Positions 5,818 to 6,045 of a stretch of 6,045 nt of DNA are shown here, piece after piece. Below the pieces are notes generated by a model. It was given only the letters and a program-made list of their open reading frames with translations, was not told where the DNA came from and ran no database searches. The DNA comes from Candidatus Roizmanbacteria bacterium CG_4_9_14_0_2_um_filter_39_13 (lineage in GTDB: Bacteria; Patescibacteriota; Microgenomatia; UBA1406; GWC2-37-13). Numbering within the stretch: position 1 is the stretch's first letter; each line of letters opens with the position of its first letter. Made by a program: the position numbers and the translations under genes. The stretch lies in the NCBI GenBank assembly GCA_002788865.1, contig PFSC01000063.1:1-6045 (forward strand), in the 5' to 3' direction.

Positions 5818-6021
5818 ATGGAAATTGTGTGTGTATCGCTCGAAATAAAAATAAAGGATGATTGGGTTACAATTTTGAGGTACAATAGTCACCATGATGG
5901 GATTTTACATAGACCTACTATTATTGCATATAATAATACAGCAGACATTGTAGATTATAATGGAACAAAGCGAAACGAGTTGCCAGATCATAAATGCTAC
6001 CGAACCTTAAAAAATAGATAG
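5818..6021 (+). CDS. Small hypothetical protein, probably the 3' part of a longer frame
   Basis: From ATG 5818-5820 this encodes 67 residues ending at TAG 6019-6021. I do not recognise the family. It contains a pattern rich in conserved-looking polar and aromatic residues, W16-x4-R21-Y22-x2-H25-H26-x4-H31-R32. Short His-rich, RY...H...H segments like this occur in several small uncharacterised families, some in toxin-antitoxin-like pairs; that comparison is only an impression. No ribosome site precedes ATG 5818, and the frame is open for 42 further codons upstream, so the true start is probably near 5693 with a frame break between. Base composition is AT-rich (about 30% GC) and AAT, ATA and AGA codons are frequent, unlike the core genes to the left, which suggests recent acquisition. 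It is 310 bp from the preceding gene. Confidence 0.45.
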   Translation: MEIVCVSLEIKIKDDWVTILRYNSHHDGILHRPTIIAYNNTADIVDYNGTKRNELPDHKCYRTLKNR

Positions 6022-6045
6022 GCATTGCCAGATATATAATTGTCA

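Noticed and set aside
1..6045. CRISPR array, tRNA, rRNA, insertion sequence or integrase
   Set aside because: No regularly spaced repeats, no cloverleaf-like or rRNA-like segment and no transposase or recombinase frame were found on either strand.

Overview
The window looks like ordinary chromosomal DNA from a Candidate Phyla Radiation (Patescibacteria) bacterium, most likely a Microgenomates-type lineage. The evidence is: a compact dnaG-rpoD pair of short housekeeping proteins; a PilM-like/LytR_C membrane protein; a glycosyltransferase tail of the kind common in these genomes; moderate GC in the core genes (about 40-48% in lines I counted); and almost no Shine-Dalgarno sequences. The taxonomic call is inference from protein style; no rRNA or tRNA gene is present to confirm it.

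Layout, left to right. Positions 1-353 (+) hold the 3' end of a large gene, probably the extracytoplasmic C-terminal tail of a GT39-like membrane glycosyltransferase. It converges with, and overlaps by 11 bases, a minus-strand gene for a CPBP-family intramembrane protease (343-1008). That gene lies downstream of rpoD (1062-2150, -), the primary sigma factor, which lies downstream of dnaG (2197-3954, -), the DNA primase. The three minus-strand genes run dnaG-rpoD-CPBP with gaps of 46 and 53 bp and form a reduced version of the classical macromolecular-synthesis operon (no rpsU is visible). A 65-bp divergent promoter region (3955-4019) separates dnaG from the most interesting gene, a plus-strand protein of 495 residues (4020-5507). 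It joins a degenerate PilM/FtsA-like actin fold to a transmembrane helix, a Pro-Thr linker and an extracytoplasmic LytR_C domain.

The last 540 bases (5508-6045) are different: AT-rich (about 30% GC over 5641-6000), with no family I recognise. They hold a startless open frame that may be a gene relic, and a small basic open frame (5692-6021) whose 5' part appears shifted out of frame relative to its only plausible upstream ATG.

The most striking pattern not explained by gene calls concerns promoters. TATAAT-like boxes sit at almost fixed distance just before start codons: TATAAT-7-ATG (4020 gene), TATCAT-7-ATG with an extended TGG (rpoD), TATAAT-9-ATG (dnaG) and GATAAT-8-ATG (small right-end frame). 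With no Shine-Dalgarno at these starts, this predicts leaderless or near-leaderless mRNAs. In the dnaG/4020 divergent region the -10 box lies within a perfect palindrome, ATTATAAT, readable on both strands. I did not find a convincing new defence, mobile or CRISPR system.
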